Below, piece by piece: positions 17,484 through 27,106 of a DNA stretch of 64,000 nt (position 1 is its first letter; every line of letters starts with the position of its first letter). The stretch is taken from positions 62,001 to 126,000 of the forward strand of contig JBFMDX010000010.1 of the NCBI GenBank assembly GCA_040753795.1, given 5' to 3'. Below the pieces are notes generated by a model. That model worked only from the letters and a program-made list of their open reading frames with translations, ran no database searches and was not told the DNA's origin. Source of the DNA: Thermodesulfobacteriota bacterium (GTDB lineage: Bacteria; Desulfobacterota; Desulfobacteria; Desulfobacterales; Desulfosudaceae). A program made the position numbers and the translations under genes.

Positions 17484-19778
17484 TCAGGATTCCAGAACTT
17501 CCCGCACCTTTTCCGCCAGTTTGTTGATGGAAAAGGGTTTTTGAAGAAAATGCACGCCTTCATCCAGTACGCCGTGATGGGCGATGACATCGGCCGTATA
17601 CCCGGACATGAACAGGACTTTCAGGCCGGTGTGGCGGGACAGCAGAAGCAAGGCCAGATCCCGCCCGTTCATTTCGGGCATGATCACATCGGTTATGAGC
17701 AGGTGGATGATGCCGTTATGCTCCCGGGACAGGCGCAGGGCCTCTGCCGGCGTGCCGGCGGCCAGGACTTTGTAACCATGGAATTCAAGCATGGTGGTGG
17801 TCATGTTCAGCAGCATGGATTCATCTTCCACCAGCAGGATGGTTTCATTTCCCCGTTCGGATGATGTTGTCGTCTCTTCCCTGGCGGCGGAGATCGTTTC
17901 ATCCGTGTGCCGGGGCAGGTAGACCCGGAAGCTCGTACCCATGTCCAACCGGCTGAAGACATCGATAAAGCCCCGGTTCTGACGGACGATGCCGTAAATC
18001 GTGGCCAGCCCCAGACCGCTGCCCTTGCCCATCTCCTTGGTGGTAAAGAACGGTTCAAACAGACGGGCGACGGTTGCCGGGTCCATGCCGCTGCCGTTAT
18101 CGCTGACGGCCAGCAGAACATACGCACCGGGAGTGCAATCGGCGTGTTCGGCGCAGTAAGACTCGTCTATGTCAATGGAACCGGTCTCGATGGTGATGAT
18201 CCCCGTTCCCTTGATGGCGTCCCTGGCGTTGACGCACAGGTTGGCCAGAATCTGGTCGATCTGGGAAGGGTCCATTTCCACCAGGATGGGGTCCGGCCCC
18301 GGGCGCCAGGCCAGCTCGATGTCTTCACCGATCAGCCGGCCGAGCATCTCCCTCATGCCGGCCACGGTCCGATTCAGATCCAGTACCCGGGGTTCAACGG
18401 TCTGCTTGCGGGCAAACGCCAGCAGCTGCCGCGTGAGCCCGGCGGAACGGGCGGCGGCTTTCTGGATCTGCTCCAGGCTTTCGTAAAGCGGGTCGTCATC
18501 GGGCAAAGACCGGAGGGCCATGGCCGCGTGGCCGAGGATGACGTTGAGCATGTTGTTGAAATCGTGGGCCACGCCCCCGGCCAGCCGGCCCACCGATTCG
18601 ATCTTCTGGGCCTGGAGCAACTGGGCCTGGAGTTTTTCCCGCTCTTCCTCGGCCCGCTTCCGTTCGGTGATGTCGATGCCGATGCCGGTCAGATAGGGCT
18701 GGTTGTCGATGGTCAGCCGGGTGCCGGTGAAGTACATGGGGATCGTCGTGCCGTCTTTTTTTTGCAGATCGGCTTCCGCCTCCCCGGTGCCTTCCCGCAT
18801 GGTCGTCTGGATGCCGTCGATGATATTCTTCAGGCTTTTTTCATCACCAGCGAACCATTCCAGCACGTGCTTGTCGGTCAGTTCCTCGGCGCTGTATCCC
18901 GACATGGTTTCATGTTTTTTGTTCCAGCGGACCAGCCGTTCTTTGGCGTCATAGAGGTAGAGCATGCCGGGCACGCTGTTGAAGATGGCTTCCACAAACG
19001 TCTTTTCCCGGGCCAGCTCTTCTTCCATTCGTTTGCGGTCGGTGATGTCGCCGGATATACCCAGCACCGCCACCGGGCGGCCCCGGTCATCCAGCAGGGG
19101 CACCTTGGAGGTGTCGATCCACAACCGCTTTCCATCCGCCTGCTGCAGGGGTTCGATGATGTGAAAACGGGGCTGTCTGTTGTTCAGCACGGCCTGATCG
19201 TCCCGGCGGTAAGCCTCGGCTTCTTCCCGGGGCCAGGGCAGATCGAAGTCGGTCTTGCCGACGATTTGCTCCGGCTTATCCAGTCCCGCCGCCCGGGCAA
19301 AGGCCAGGTTGCAGCCCAGATAGAGGCCGTCCCGGTCCTTCCAGAAGATGGCCTGGGGCAACGTGTCCAGCACCCGGTTGAGCATATCCCGGCTTTCGCG
19401 GAGAAGGGATTCGGCCTGCCGGTGCTCGGTGATGTCCTGGATCAGGCCGTGACACCCGGGGCCGGCCTCTTTCCCGTAAAGGATAGGCGTGTTTCTGACC
19501 CACCGCGTCCGGCCTTCCTTGCGCACAAAGCGGTGTTCAATAGAAGGTGTCTGCCGGCCGGCGGCGGCCTGGCTCATCATGTCGACCACCCGGTCGCGGT
19601 CTTCGGCCGGCACCCGGCTCAGCCACAGCAGCGGGTCATTTTCAAATTCATCCGCGCGATAACCGGTAAGCGCCGCGCAGCCCGGACCGTGCTGCGCGGC
19701 CATGGCCACACCCTCTTTAATACGGATGGTATAGACATATTCGATGATCGTGTCAGCGAACCGCCGGTTTCCGTTCAT
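17484..19778 (-). CDS. PAS-domain hybrid sensor histidine kinase with C-terminal receiver
   Basis: 764 residues from the ATG at 19778 (AAAGGA upstream); an earlier in-frame ATG would add 18 unlikely residues. There are three PAS domains in the first ~390 residues, marked by [35 protein letters not shown] and [18 protein letters not shown] type ends. A HisKA H-box [17 protein letters not shown] follows, then an HATPase domain with [10 protein letters not shown] (N box), SDNGSGMD (G1) and [14 protein letters not shown] (G2). The last ~120 residues are a receiver with [14 protein letters not shown] (phospho-acceptor Asp). No membrane segment, so it is a cytoplasmic sensor; no dedicated response regulator gene is adjacent. 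Confidence 0.9.
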   Translation of the reverse strand: MNGNRRFADTIIEYVYTIRIKEGVAMAAQHGPGCAALTGYRADEFENDPLLWLSRVPAEDRDRVVDMMSQAAAGRQTPSIEHRFVRKEGRTRWVRNTPILYGKEAGPGCHGLIQDITEHRQAESLLRESRDMLNRVLDTLPQAIFWKDRDGLYLGCNLAFARAAGLDKPEQIVGKTDFDLPWPREEAEAYRRDDQAVLNNRQPRFHIIEPLQQADGKRLWIDTSKVPLLDDRGRPVAVLGISGDITDRKRMEEELAREKTFVEAIFNSVPGMLYLYDAKERLVRWNKKHETMSGYSAEELTDKHVLEWFAGDEKSLKNIIDGIQTTMREGTGEAEADLQKKDGTTIPMYFTGTRLTIDNQPYLTGIGIDITERKRAEEEREKLQAQLLQAQKIESVGRLAGGVAHDFNNMLNVILGHAAMALRSLPDDDPLYESLEQIQKAAARSAGLTRQLLAFARKQTVEPRVLDLNRTVAGMREMLGRLIGEDIELAWRPGPDPILVEMDPSQIDQILANLCVNARDAIKGTGIITIETGSIDIDESYCAEHADCTPGAYVLLAVSDNGSGMDPATVARLFEPFFTTKEMGKGSGLGLATIYGIVRQNRGFIDVFSRLDMGTSFRVYLPRHTDETISAAREETTTSSERGNETILLVEDESMLLNMTTTMLEFHGYKVLAAGTPAEALRLSREHNGIIHLLITDVIMPEMNGRDLALLLLSRHTGLKVLFMSGYTADVIAHHGVLDEGVHFLQKPFSINKLAEKVREVLES

Positions 19779-19879
19779 GGGAATCCTTTCGGAACAGGGT
19801 TGCCGGGATCGGGGGAGGGGAAGACAACCCACTTACCTGCTCGCAGGGAAGCCATCAACAGGCTGAAAAGATTAACCGT

Positions 19880-20425
19880 TTACGCCCGTTTATGGAGCGG
19901 AGGCAGAAGTTCGATTTTCAGCTGTTCAAACTCTTCCCGGGTAATCATTCCTTCGCCGTACAAACGGCTCAATTCGCCGAGATCATCAATCCGCGACCGG
20001 ATCGGCGTGTCCAGTAACGGTCTGGCTGAAGTTCCGACGGCTTTGATGTCCACGGCTTCTTCCCGCCGATGACCGACTTTGAAGGAGGCGGCGCCCCCGA
20101 ACAGGGAGATTTCCAGGGTTTTGCCCTGAAATTCGGGGAGCCGGAGGATTTGCCGGATGGCCTGCCGTTCATCCTTCATTTTTTTCAGGAAAAACCAGAT
20201 GCCGCCGTAAACCAGTCCCAGTCCGCCCAGCAGGAGCCAGATAAAATAATTCACCACTCCGCTTAACACCAGCACCAGCAGCCCGACCATGGCGATCAGG
20301 GACAGGTGCAGCACGACAATACCGTAAGCAAGAAAAATACTTTTCACCAGCCCGGGCGTCGGCTGAACTTCCGGATGGAGCGGCGGCTGGGCCGGATCCG
20401 CCTTTTTTTTCTTGGTAAAAAACAT
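19880..20425 (-). CDS. Membrane protein with C-terminal SHOCT-like domain
   Basis: 181 residues. Two adjacent membrane helices at ~35-85 (VVLHLSLIAMVGLLVLVLSGV and YFIWLLLGGLGLVYGGIWFFL) and a C-terminal segment, LGELSRLYGEGMITREEFEQLKIELL, that matches the short SHOCT motif often found at protein ends. The N-terminus is basic and proline-rich. It is a lone gene between the hybrid kinase and the DUF523 gene. The function of SHOCT proteins is unknown. Confidence 0.7.
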   Translation of the reverse strand: MFFTKKKKADPAQPPLHPEVQPTPGLVKSIFLAYGIVVLHLSLIAMVGLLVLVLSGVVNYFIWLLLGGLGLVYGGIWFFLKKMKDERQAIRQILRLPEFQGKTLEISLFGGAASFKVGHRREEAVDIKAVGTSARPLLDTPIRSRIDDLGELSRLYGEGMITREEFEQLKIELLPPLHKRA

Positions 20426-20510
20426 TGTTTCACACAGCGGTTAAAGGATTCAACACCAGTCAATTTTGATATTATTATCAATATACCGGCAACATGCAAG
20501 GTCTAATTGG

Positions 20511-21461
20511 TCAGGCGTGGTTTCTCAGTTTCAATTCGGCGGGATGGGGATGAAGGTAAAACTGTCCTTTTAAATATGGCTCATCGAACTTGCGGACGTA
20601 ATGCCGCAGCATGGCCACGGGCACGATCAGGGGCACCAGGCCGGTGTGATACTCTCCGATCAGGTCTTTCATCTCCTGCTTTTCATCGGCGGTCAGCTGT
20701 TTCTTGAAATAGCCCATGATGTGATCCAGCACGTTGGTGTTTTTCCGGACCGTGGCCTTACGGGCCAGGGCGGACATGAGCAGGCCAAGGTATTCGGCCT
20801 GGAGCCGTTCCTGTCTCGTCCGCCTGCCCTGTGCCACCAGACTGCCCAGGGGCCTGAGATCGGCGGGGCTGTGGGCCATGATCAGCAGTTTATGCCGGGT
20901 ATGAAAATCCACCAGTCCGGAATGGCTGCCGTCATTTTTTATATATTGTTTCCAGCGATGCATGACGAAAATGCGTTCAATGAAATTTTCCCGCAGCCCG
21001 GCATCGTTCAGGCGGCCCTCATCCTCCACCGGCAGCAGCGGAAACCGTTTCATGAAGGCCCCGGCAAACAGACCGGATCCACTGGCGGACGGCATCCCCT
21101 GCTCCGTGTAGATTTTGACGCCCTGCATGCCGGAACTGGGGGATTTGCTTTTAAACACAAAACCGCACAGATCCGCCTTCTCCAGTCCCGGCAGTTTTCC
21201 GTCAATCCAGGTCAGCATTTTTTCGGTGTGATCAACGCCGGAACGGGTGGTGATCAGACGGGAGGTTTCCGGAGTTCCGACCAGCCGCATGGTTTCGCGG
21301 GGAACCGGCAGGCCGCATTCCACTTCCGGGCAGACCGGAACCCACTCCACGTATTGCCCCAGTTGATCGGTCAGAAACCGGTCCAGCTGGTGCTGGCCGT
21401 CGTAGCGGACCGGGTTCCCCATCAGACAGGAGGAGACGCCCAGCTTAATCTTATCGTTCAT
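20511..21461 (-). CDS. DUF523 and DUF1722 domain-containing protein
   Basis: 316 residues. The N-terminal half is DUF523 (LGVSSCLMGNPVRYDGQH, then CPEVECGLPVPRETMRL and a C-G-F-V-F-K-S-K-S-P-S-S-G segment). The C-terminal half is DUF1722 (YbgA-like), with FHTRHKLLIMAHSP and a following helical region. This fused arrangement is common in Proteobacteria and often linked with photolyase or stress genes, but its activity is unknown. The conserved cysteines of DUF523 are present. Monocistronic. Confidence 0.85.
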   Translation of the reverse strand: MNDKIKLGVSSCLMGNPVRYDGQHQLDRFLTDQLGQYVEWVPVCPEVECGLPVPRETMRLVGTPETSRLITTRSGVDHTEKMLTWIDGKLPGLEKADLCGFVFKSKSPSSGMQGVKIYTEQGMPSASGSGLFAGAFMKRFPLLPVEDEGRLNDAGLRENFIERIFVMHRWKQYIKNDGSHSGLVDFHTRHKLLIMAHSPADLRPLGSLVAQGRRTRQERLQAEYLGLLMSALARKATVRKNTNVLDHIMGYFKKQLTADEKQEMKDLIGEYHTGLVPLIVPVAMLRHYVRKFDEPYLKGQFYLHPHPAELKLRNHA

Positions 21462-21858
21462 GACTGCCCTCCTTATTTTCCCCGTATTATATGACGAATT
21501 TCGGGAACCGCCTATCTTATTTTATGGCTCATTTCCCGACTAATTGGATCACCACAGCACAATCTTCTCGGTTGACTGTATGTGTTTCGGGAGGGTTCAA
21601 GGGGCCAAGTGAATAATCGCAGTAGAACCTGGCGAAGGCGTTAAATCACGAGGAGAATTGAATCCCGGCTATTATTCACTGGTGGTTCTGGCATCATTGA
21701 CTCAACGTGTCGCGCAGCGGCACTGTCACCCATTTTGTCCTTGACAAATTCCGATGGGCAATCAAAATATATTTATTTCCGGCATTAATTGTTTTTGACG
21801 ACGTTAATATGGGGGGCTTTTGCCAGCAGGTCAATCGATTAAAAGAGGAGAAGGGTTT
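21462..21858. other. Intergenic region upstream of the outer-membrane protein gene
   Basis: About 400 bases without a plausible gene. It contains a TTGACA at 21741-21746 with AT-rich sequence 17-18 bases downstream, a candidate promoter for the gene at 21859. It also contains a perfect 9-base inverted repeat, GTGAATAAT at 21609-21617 and ATTATTCAC at 21671-21679, whose role is unknown. Confidence 0.5.
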
Positions 21859-22830
21859 ATGAAGACGCATCGGATCGTATTGCTTTTATCTTGCTTCATG
21901 CTGTTGGTTGTTCCCGGCGCCGGGGTTCAGGCCTATGATCTGCCGGCGGTCAACCTGGGGTTCACGAGTTTTCTCGACGGCGGCCCGCCGGCCGGTCCCG
22001 GGTTCTATTTTTCGCAATATGTTCAGTACTGGACTGCGGATAAATTTACCGATAAGGACGGCCATTGCGCGCTGCCTTCATTCGCCGACGAGGAACTGGA
22101 TGCCTGGATCACCCTGACCCAGTTTCTTTATCAATCGGATCAACCGGTGTTGATGGGCGGCAAGTGGGGCCTTGATGTCATCATTCCCGTCGTGAATGCC
22201 GATATAACTTATGGCGCTTCCGTTCCCCCTTTCCCTCAAGAGAATGACACGGGCGTGGGAGATATTCTGATCGGTCCCTACCTGCAGTGGGATCCGGTCA
22301 TGGGTAAAAACGGACCGGTTTTCATGCACCGTGTCGAGTTCCAGATGATATTCCCGACGGGAAAGTACAGCGATCACAAGGAAATCAATCCCGGCAGCAA
22401 TTTCTTTTCATTCAACCCTTACTGGGCGGGCACCCTGTTTATCGCCCCGGGGCTGACGGCCAGTACGCGTATTCATTACCTCTATAACTTCGAAAACAAA
22501 GACCCCGGCAGAGCCTACCAGGCCCTGGACGCCGATGATGTTCAGGCGGGCGAGGCGGTTCACGCCAACTTCGCCATGGATTACGAAGTGCTGAAGAATC
22601 GGTTGCGGCTCGGCATCAACGGGTATTACCTCAAGCAGATCAGCAATACCGAGATGGACGGTCATGATATTTCCGGTACCAAGGAGCAGGTCCTGGGGAT
22701 CGGGCCCGGAATGGTCTACCATTTTTCCCAGCATGATCATCTTTTCTGCAACCTTTACTTTGAGTCCGACGCGGAAAATCGTCCCGAAGGCGACCGGCTG
22801 AACCTGCGCTGGGTCCATCATTTTCAATAA
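21859..22830 (+). CDS. Exported beta-barrel-type protein, phenol-degradation MetA-like family
   Basis: 323 residues from the ATG at 21859, preceded by AGAGGAGAAGGG. An N-terminal Sec signal peptide ([18 protein letters not shown]) leads to a mature protein with alternating beta strands rich in aromatic and acidic residues. [27 protein letters not shown] and a final LNLRWVHHF strand are typical of the SphA/MetA-like outer-membrane family (Phenol_MetA_deg). The last residue is glutamine after phenylalanine, so the C-terminal aromatic barrel signal is slightly offset. It is a single gene followed by a strong terminator. Likely an outer-membrane porin for hydrophobic compounds; the substrate is unknown. 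Confidence 0.75.
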   Translation: MKTHRIVLLLSCFMLLVVPGAGVQAYDLPAVNLGFTSFLDGGPPAGPGFYFSQYVQYWTADKFTDKDGHCALPSFADEELDAWITLTQFLYQSDQPVLMGGKWGLDVIIPVVNADITYGASVPPFPQENDTGVGDILIGPYLQWDPVMGKNGPVFMHRVEFQMIFPTGKYSDHKEINPGSNFFSFNPYWAGTLFIAPGLTASTRIHYLYNFENKDPGRAYQALDADDVQAGEAVHANFAMDYEVLKNRLRLGINGYYLKQISNTEMDGHDISGTKEQVLGIGPGMVYHFSQHDHLFCNLYFESDAENRPEGDRLNLRWVHHFQ

Positions 22831-22864
22831 GATTTCAGGTGTGCCTTTTATGAGGGGAAGGATT

Positions 22865-22912
22865 AAAAGGGGCGGGTCTTCAGGATGCCTGAAGGCTTGC
22901 CCCTTTTTTATT
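22865..22912. terminator. Intrinsic terminator between the outer-membrane protein gene and umuC
   Basis: A hairpin with GGGGC...CTTCAGG paired to CCTGAAG...GCCCC around an ATG loop, with G-U pairs in the middle of the stem. It is preceded by AAAA and followed by TTTTTT, so it can serve both convergent genes. Confidence 0.85.
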
Positions 22913-22948
22913 TTGTCCCCCCGCCTCCCCGCCTTTTTTGTCAGACTG

Positions 22949-24274
22949 TCAGGATACCACCGGCAGCTCATGCCAGCGCGACGTGAAGGCCGGCGAGGTG
23001 TGGCGGCGGCGCATCTCCCAGGAATGTTCCAGGCCGCTGGCGGCGAAATAGAGGGTGTCCCGGCCGAAACGCTCATTGACCCGGTCCAGGGCCGTCATCA
23101 GCCGTTGCCCGGCGTCGCTGCCGGGAGCGAGATACTCCTCGATAAAGGTCTGGCGGTTTAACGCCGATGCCAGGCCGGAGAGCATGACCCCGGCTTTCTT
23201 GTAGCCGTAACCGGGCCGGTAGATCCGCCGCAGCACGGCCAGGGCCGCGGACAGCAGGACGGGGGTGCGGTCCGAAGGCGGGCGAAGCGGAACAAAGTCG
23301 CTGGCCGCGTACTGGGGCAGGGGGCGGAACCGGTCGGTCAGGATAAAGACGTGCAGGCAGTGGGCGATCTGCCCGGCCTGCCGCAGCTTTTCCCCGGCCC
23401 GGTGAACATGGACGGACACGGCTTCCTCCAGCTCGGCCAGGTTCGTCACCGGCCGGCCGAAGGAGCGGGAGCGGACCAGACTCTTCGCTGGAGGCGCTTC
23501 CGTCTGCAATTCCGAGCAGGGGAGGCCGCCCAGTTCCCGGGCGATCCGCAGTCCCTGGATGGTCATCTGTTTTCTGATCCACGGCTCCGGCATGCGGACC
23601 AGATCGGCGGCGGTTTGTATGCCGTACCGGTGGAGAAGCTTCGTGTACTGGCGGCCCACGCCCCAGATATCGCCCACGGGAACGGCGGCCAGCAGGCCGG
23701 CCAGGTCGATGGTCCGGTCCACGCGGAAGACACCGTTGCATTCCGGACGGGTCTTGGCGATTTTATTGGCCACCTTGGCCAGGGTCTTGGTGGGCGCCAG
23801 ACCGATGGACACCGGGATGCCGGTCCATTGCCGGACCGTCGCCCGGATCATCCGGGCCTGCTCCTCCAGGGCCGCCGGCGTCGTCCCGGTCAGGGACAGA
23901 AAGGCTTCGTCCTGGGAGTAGATTTCCAGTTCCGGCTCCAGCAGTTCCAGCACGGTCATGACCCGGTCGGACATGTCGGCGTACAGGGCGTAGTTGGAGG
24001 AGAAGACCCGCACCCCGTGGCGGCGGAACAGGAGCTTCATCTTGAAGGCGGGGGCGCCCATGGCGATGCCCAGGGCCTTGGCTTCGTTGGAACGGGCGAT
24101 GACACAGCCGTCGTTGTTGGACAGCACCACCACCGGCCGGCCTTCCAGGCAGGGCTGAAAGACCCGCTCGCAGGAAACATAGAAGTTGTTGCAGTCCACC
24201 AGCGCGATCAGGGAACGGCCGCTATGGTCCGGGTGGCCGCCGTTCTCCGGCGTGCCGCAGGCAGTGAAGTACAT
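22949..24274 (-). CDS. umuC: Error-prone DNA polymerase V catalytic subunit UmuC (Y family)
   Basis: 441 residues. [18 protein letters not shown] near residue 25 carries the first catalytic aspartate, and [13 protein letters not shown] carries the other acidic pair of Y-family polymerases. [18 protein letters not shown] is diagnostic of UmuC. Helix-hairpin-helix and little-finger regions follow. It performs translesion synthesis together with UmuD'. The start overlaps umuD by about 50 bases, and the exact initiation codon is uncertain because the family usually begins close to the ALVDCNN motif. Last gene of the repressor-umuD-umuC operon. Confidence 0.93.
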   Translation of the reverse strand: MYFTACGTPENGGHPDHSGRSLIALVDCNNFYVSCERVFQPCLEGRPVVVLSNNDGCVIARSNEAKALGIAMGAPAFKMKLLFRRHGVRVFSSNYALYADMSDRVMTVLELLEPELEIYSQDEAFLSLTGTTPAALEEQARMIRATVRQWTGIPVSIGLAPTKTLAKVANKIAKTRPECNGVFRVDRTIDLAGLLAAVPVGDIWGVGRQYTKLLHRYGIQTAADLVRMPEPWIRKQMTIQGLRIARELGGLPCSELQTEAPPAKSLVRSRSFGRPVTNLAELEEAVSVHVHRAGEKLRQAGQIAHCLHVFILTDRFRPLPQYAASDFVPLRPPSDRTPVLLSAALAVLRRIYRPGYGYKKAGVMLSGLASALNRQTFIEEYLAPGSDAGQRLMTALDRVNERFGRDTLYFAASGLEHSWEMRRRHTSPAFTSRWHELPVVS

Positions 24275-24629
24275 AGGTGACGACTCCCCAGACGACCAGG
24301 TCCGTTTCCCGGCGGATGACCTCGGGGCCGAAGGCCCTGTTTTCCGGCATCAGGCGGATTTCGCCGCCGCGGCGCCAGAGCCGTCGGACCATCAACTCCC
24401 CGTCCATCACGGCCACGATCACGTCCCGGTGGACGGCCGTCAGGGCCCGGTCCACCACCAGGATGTCGCCGGCGTGAATGCCGGCTTCCCGCATGGCCTC
24501 ACCGGCCGCCCGCATGAAAAAGGTGGCCGCGGGATGGGTGATGATCAGCCGGTTCAGGTCCAGCCGGCCTTCGGCAAAGTCCTGGGCCGGCGACGGAAAG
24601 CCGGTGTGGGTTATCCCAGTTCCCGGCAT
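24222..24629 (-). CDS. umuD: UmuD homologue that begins at the cleavage site and lacks the protease dyad
   Basis: 135 residues, strongly similar to E. coli UmuD from GFPSPA onward. Only nine residues precede that motif, where E. coli UmuD has 24, so the product is nearly the already processed UmuD' form. The catalytic serine of GDSM is alanine here (AAGEAM, Ala45) and the catalytic lysine of TVKKL is arginine (LMVRRL, Arg82), so RecA-stimulated self-cleavage should be impossible. The residue before GFPSP is threonine rather than cysteine or alanine. The start codon overlaps the 3' end of the repressor gene by 19 bases. It should partner UmuC constitutively once expressed. Confidence 0.9.
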   Translation of the reverse strand: MPGTGITHTGFPSPAQDFAEGRLDLNRLIITHPAATFFMRAAGEAMREAGIHAGDILVVDRALTAVHRDVIVAVMDGELMVRRLWRRGGEIRLMPENRAFGPEVIRRETDLVVWGVVTYVLHCLRHAGERRPPGP

Positions 24630-25261
24630 ATCCAGATCACTCTTCCGATGACGCGGACGCGGTTGATCTCTTCGCCCTGAAGGTAGACCGGCGCGTAGCG
24701 GCTGTTGGCGCTGATCAGCACCAGCCGGCCGGGATGCTTTTCCAGGCGTTTGACCATGACGGTGTCGTCGATGCCCAGGGCGTAGATGCCGCCGGCGTAG
24801 ATGTCCGTGCGGGACTGGTCCACCAGCACGGTGTCACCCTCCTCGATGGTCGGCGACATGCTGTCGCCGACCACGTCCATGAGCACCATCTTGTCCGGGT
24901 CACCCTTGCGGCGCAGCCAGGACCGGCGGAAGGCGAAAAACGACTCCACCTCCGGGCTGGTTTCAAAGGAGCCGCCGCCGGCGTGCAGCCGGGCCCGGAC
25001 GCGGGGCACGGCCGTCACGGCTTCCCGGGTGAAGGCCGCAAGAGGCGGGCCGCCGCCGGATTCCGTCCTCAACCAGGAGGGGTCGAGTTGAAAGTGCTCA
25101 ATGACTTTCAGCAGCCAGGCGTCCGGCACCGTGTTTTTGCGCTTGGCCTGGGTGATGGAGGACCGATGAACGCCCAGGACGGCGGCCAGGTCGGACTGGG
25201 AGCCGACACCGGGCAGGGCGGTCGCCTTCTTATAAAATGAAGCAAAGGAAAGAGTTGACAT
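24611..25261 (-). CDS. LexA/CI-like self-cleaving repressor (HTH plus S24 peptidase)
   Basis: 216 residues. Residues ~15-60 are a helix-turn-helix of the CI type (GSQSDLAAVLGVHRSSITQAKRKN). Residues ~90-216 are an S24 peptidase: HAGGG holds the Ala-Gly cleavage bond near residue 94, GDSMSPTI the serine (134), and VMVKRL the lysine (171). Unlike the adjacent UmuD, all elements for self-cleavage are intact. It heads the operon with umuD and umuC, so DNA damage would inactivate it and release expression of the polymerase. The upstream region holds repeated half-sites that may be its operator. It could also derive from a prophage repressor. Confidence 0.88.
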   Translation of the reverse strand: MSTLSFASFYKKATALPGVGSQSDLAAVLGVHRSSITQAKRKNTVPDAWLLKVIEHFQLDPSWLRTESGGGPPLAAFTREAVTAVPRVRARLHAGGGSFETSPEVESFFAFRRSWLRRKGDPDKMVLMDVVGDSMSPTIEEGDTVLVDQSRTDIYAGGIYALGIDDTVMVKRLEKHPGRLVLISANSRYAPVYLQGEEINRVRVIGRVIWICRELG

Positions 25262-25276
25262 GGTCGTCCCTTGTTG

Positions 25277-25314
25277 TTTGTTCGATATACGATTTGTTGA
25301 TATAAATAAACAAA
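25277..25314. promoter_or_regulatory. Candidate operator of the repressor-umuD-umuC operon
   Basis: Two direct copies of TTTGTT followed by GATATA (25277-25289 with one extra C, and 25293-25304). The second TTTGTT also forms a perfect inverted repeat with AACAAA at 25309-25314. The site lies 15-55 bases upstream of the repressor start codon. Confidence 0.5.
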
Positions 25315-25339
25315 AGGTATCTCAAAGTCAACCTTTTTT

Positions 25340-26743
25340 TCAACTTTGTTCATCTTTAGCTGCTTCCCGCGCGAAGTCTGTGCCGGGAAACCGGATCCGG
25401 GTCTCCGCAAAAAACTGCCGGGCTCGGTCTTTATTGCCCATATCATGAAATACTTTTCCCAGAAACAACGTGGCTTTGGCCTGCCATGGACCAGGTTTGT
25501 TTCTGGCCACTTCCAGGCAATTCCGTGATTTCTCCAGCTCACACTTGTTGTAATAGTACATGCCAAGTTTCAGAGCAGCGGCGCTGGTGATGAAACTGAT
25601 ATACCGGAGGTAGAAGTTGTCAAACAGGGCCACGGCCTGATTCATGTCTTTGCTGGTCAATTCCTTGATCAGCATGCTGTAAATATAAGGATGCTTTTGA
25701 GGGTTCTGCTTGTAATAATCAAGGAAAAATGTCAGGGCTTCGATGTTGCCCGGTTCTTTTTCAAGGATATCCATATACAAATCAGCCGCTTCTTTTTTTC
25801 CAAATTCGTTTTGCCGCAATCGGTCGGCCTTGACGCTGACCGATTCTTTCGCGGCCTGGAGGTGAAAGCCCAAGAAAAAAGAAAGAAAAAAACCGAACAG
25901 GTAACCGCCGACATGCGCCCAGTAGCCGACATTGGAAGCGGAGCCGTTGAATATATCCCGGCTGCCGGCTGTGTCCATGGCGAAGAAAAGGCTGATCAAA
26001 ACCAGCGCCTGGACGCGCAGAGGAACTGTCATCATCGGGAGGAAAAGAAACGGCAGCCCGATCGTTACGCGTGCAAAATAACAGCGCACGGCAAACACCC
26101 CCATGATCCCGGAAATCGCACCGGAAGCGCCGATGCCACTTCTGTGCGTCCCCGCGATGGCCGCCATCAAACAGCAAAAGATGGCGGCGCCGGCAATACA
26201 GGCAATATAAACTACCAGAAAACGGTAATGGCCGATGCGTGTTTCCAGTGTGTTACCGAAGATCCAAAGGAAAAGCATGTTGCCGATCAGGTGGGACCAG
26301 TTGGCGTGCATAAAGGCATGCATGAAAAATCCGATCGGGTATTGCCACCAGGAAGGGTGCCGGTGTGGTGGAAAAGCCAACAGAGGCTTAATGTCGTTCG
26401 ATACCACAATAAAAAGAATCGTGTTGATCGCTATGAGGGTAATGGTGATATAGGGTGTGGCCTTGTTCTTCAGGTCCGATCCCATGGGCAGACCGGCAGG
26501 AAGGGGCTTCAGGCAGGTCAGCAGTGTTCTGAAAAAAGAGTCTCCCATGACCCAGGCATACAGAGTCCGAAAAATGACATACCCCGGCAGCACGGACAAA
26601 ACAAGAAATAGAATGAACATGAAAAACGCGTCTATTAACTCCGGCTGAAACAGCCCGACTATGCCGGGAATCACAAAGGCCACTGCTACAGGCAGGATCA
26701 GGGCGACGCGATTCTCTTTCTGGTATGCGTTTTCTGAAGCCAT
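25340..26743 (-). CDS. Rhomboid-family intramembrane serine protease with TPR-like tail
   Basis: 467 residues from the ATG at 26743, chosen for the GGGAGGGG six bases upstream; an ATG 48 bases earlier in frame lies upstream of that site. After an N-terminal membrane pair, the rhomboid core shows HLIGNMLFLWIFGNTLE, the catalytic serine in GASGAISGIMGVF, and the catalytic histidine in GYWAHVGGYLFGF. Residues ~330-467 are soluble and helical with repeats such as AADLYMDILEKEPGNIEALTFF and ATLFLGKVFHDMGNKDRARQFF, typical of TPR. It cleaves membrane proteins within the bilayer; the substrate is unknown. Divergent from the kinase gene at 27107. Confidence 0.88.
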   Translation of the reverse strand: MASENAYQKENRVALILPVAVAFVIPGIVGLFQPELIDAFFMFILFLVLSVLPGYVIFRTLYAWVMGDSFFRTLLTCLKPLPAGLPMGSDLKNKATPYITITLIAINTILFIVVSNDIKPLLAFPPHRHPSWWQYPIGFFMHAFMHANWSHLIGNMLFLWIFGNTLETRIGHYRFLVVYIACIAGAAIFCCLMAAIAGTHRSGIGASGAISGIMGVFAVRCYFARVTIGLPFLFLPMMTVPLRVQALVLISLFFAMDTAGSRDIFNGSASNVGYWAHVGGYLFGFFLSFFLGFHLQAAKESVSVKADRLRQNEFGKKEAADLYMDILEKEPGNIEALTFFLDYYKQNPQKHPYIYSMLIKELTSKDMNQAVALFDNFYLRYISFITSAAALKLGMYYYNKCELEKSRNCLEVARNKPGPWQAKATLFLGKVFHDMGNKDRARQFFAETRIRFPGTDFAREAAKDEQS

Positions 26744-27106
26744 TTCCCCTCCCATTTTTAAATGATAGAAAGCAAACAAAATACCAAACATCGACTACTT
26801 TATCGTTAATGAGCCGCGACGATATAAAGTTGCTTTAATTCTAATAAGTTAAACTTATAAAAAACCGGATTGGGTATTTGCCTGGAGAAAGATGTCAGGC
26901 AATTTTGTTAGAAATGCGCACGGTTGTGATGTTTGATTATCACAATACATGGAACCCGGTTATATGAGAGAAAGATCTAACGGGGCTGGTATCTGCCAAT
27001 TACAATACCGGGGGCTGGATTTATATAAGAAGCTGTTATAAAATAAGAAAAAATCCGGCATGTGTTTTGCTAATTTCCTTTTAATATTTTGCCGGAGGGG
27101 GGGAGA
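26744..27106. other. AT-rich intergenic region between rhomboid and kinase genes
   Basis: About 360 bases with no plausible gene. It is clearly more AT-rich than its surroundings and must contain divergent promoters. No convincing sigma54 site, palindrome or RNA gene was recognised. Confidence 0.5.

Noticed and set aside
17907-20072. A 721-codon plus-strand frame opposite the PAS hybrid kinase
   Set aside because: Antisense shadow rich in Gly, Arg, Gln and His with no recognisable domain. The kinase on the other strand is unmistakable.
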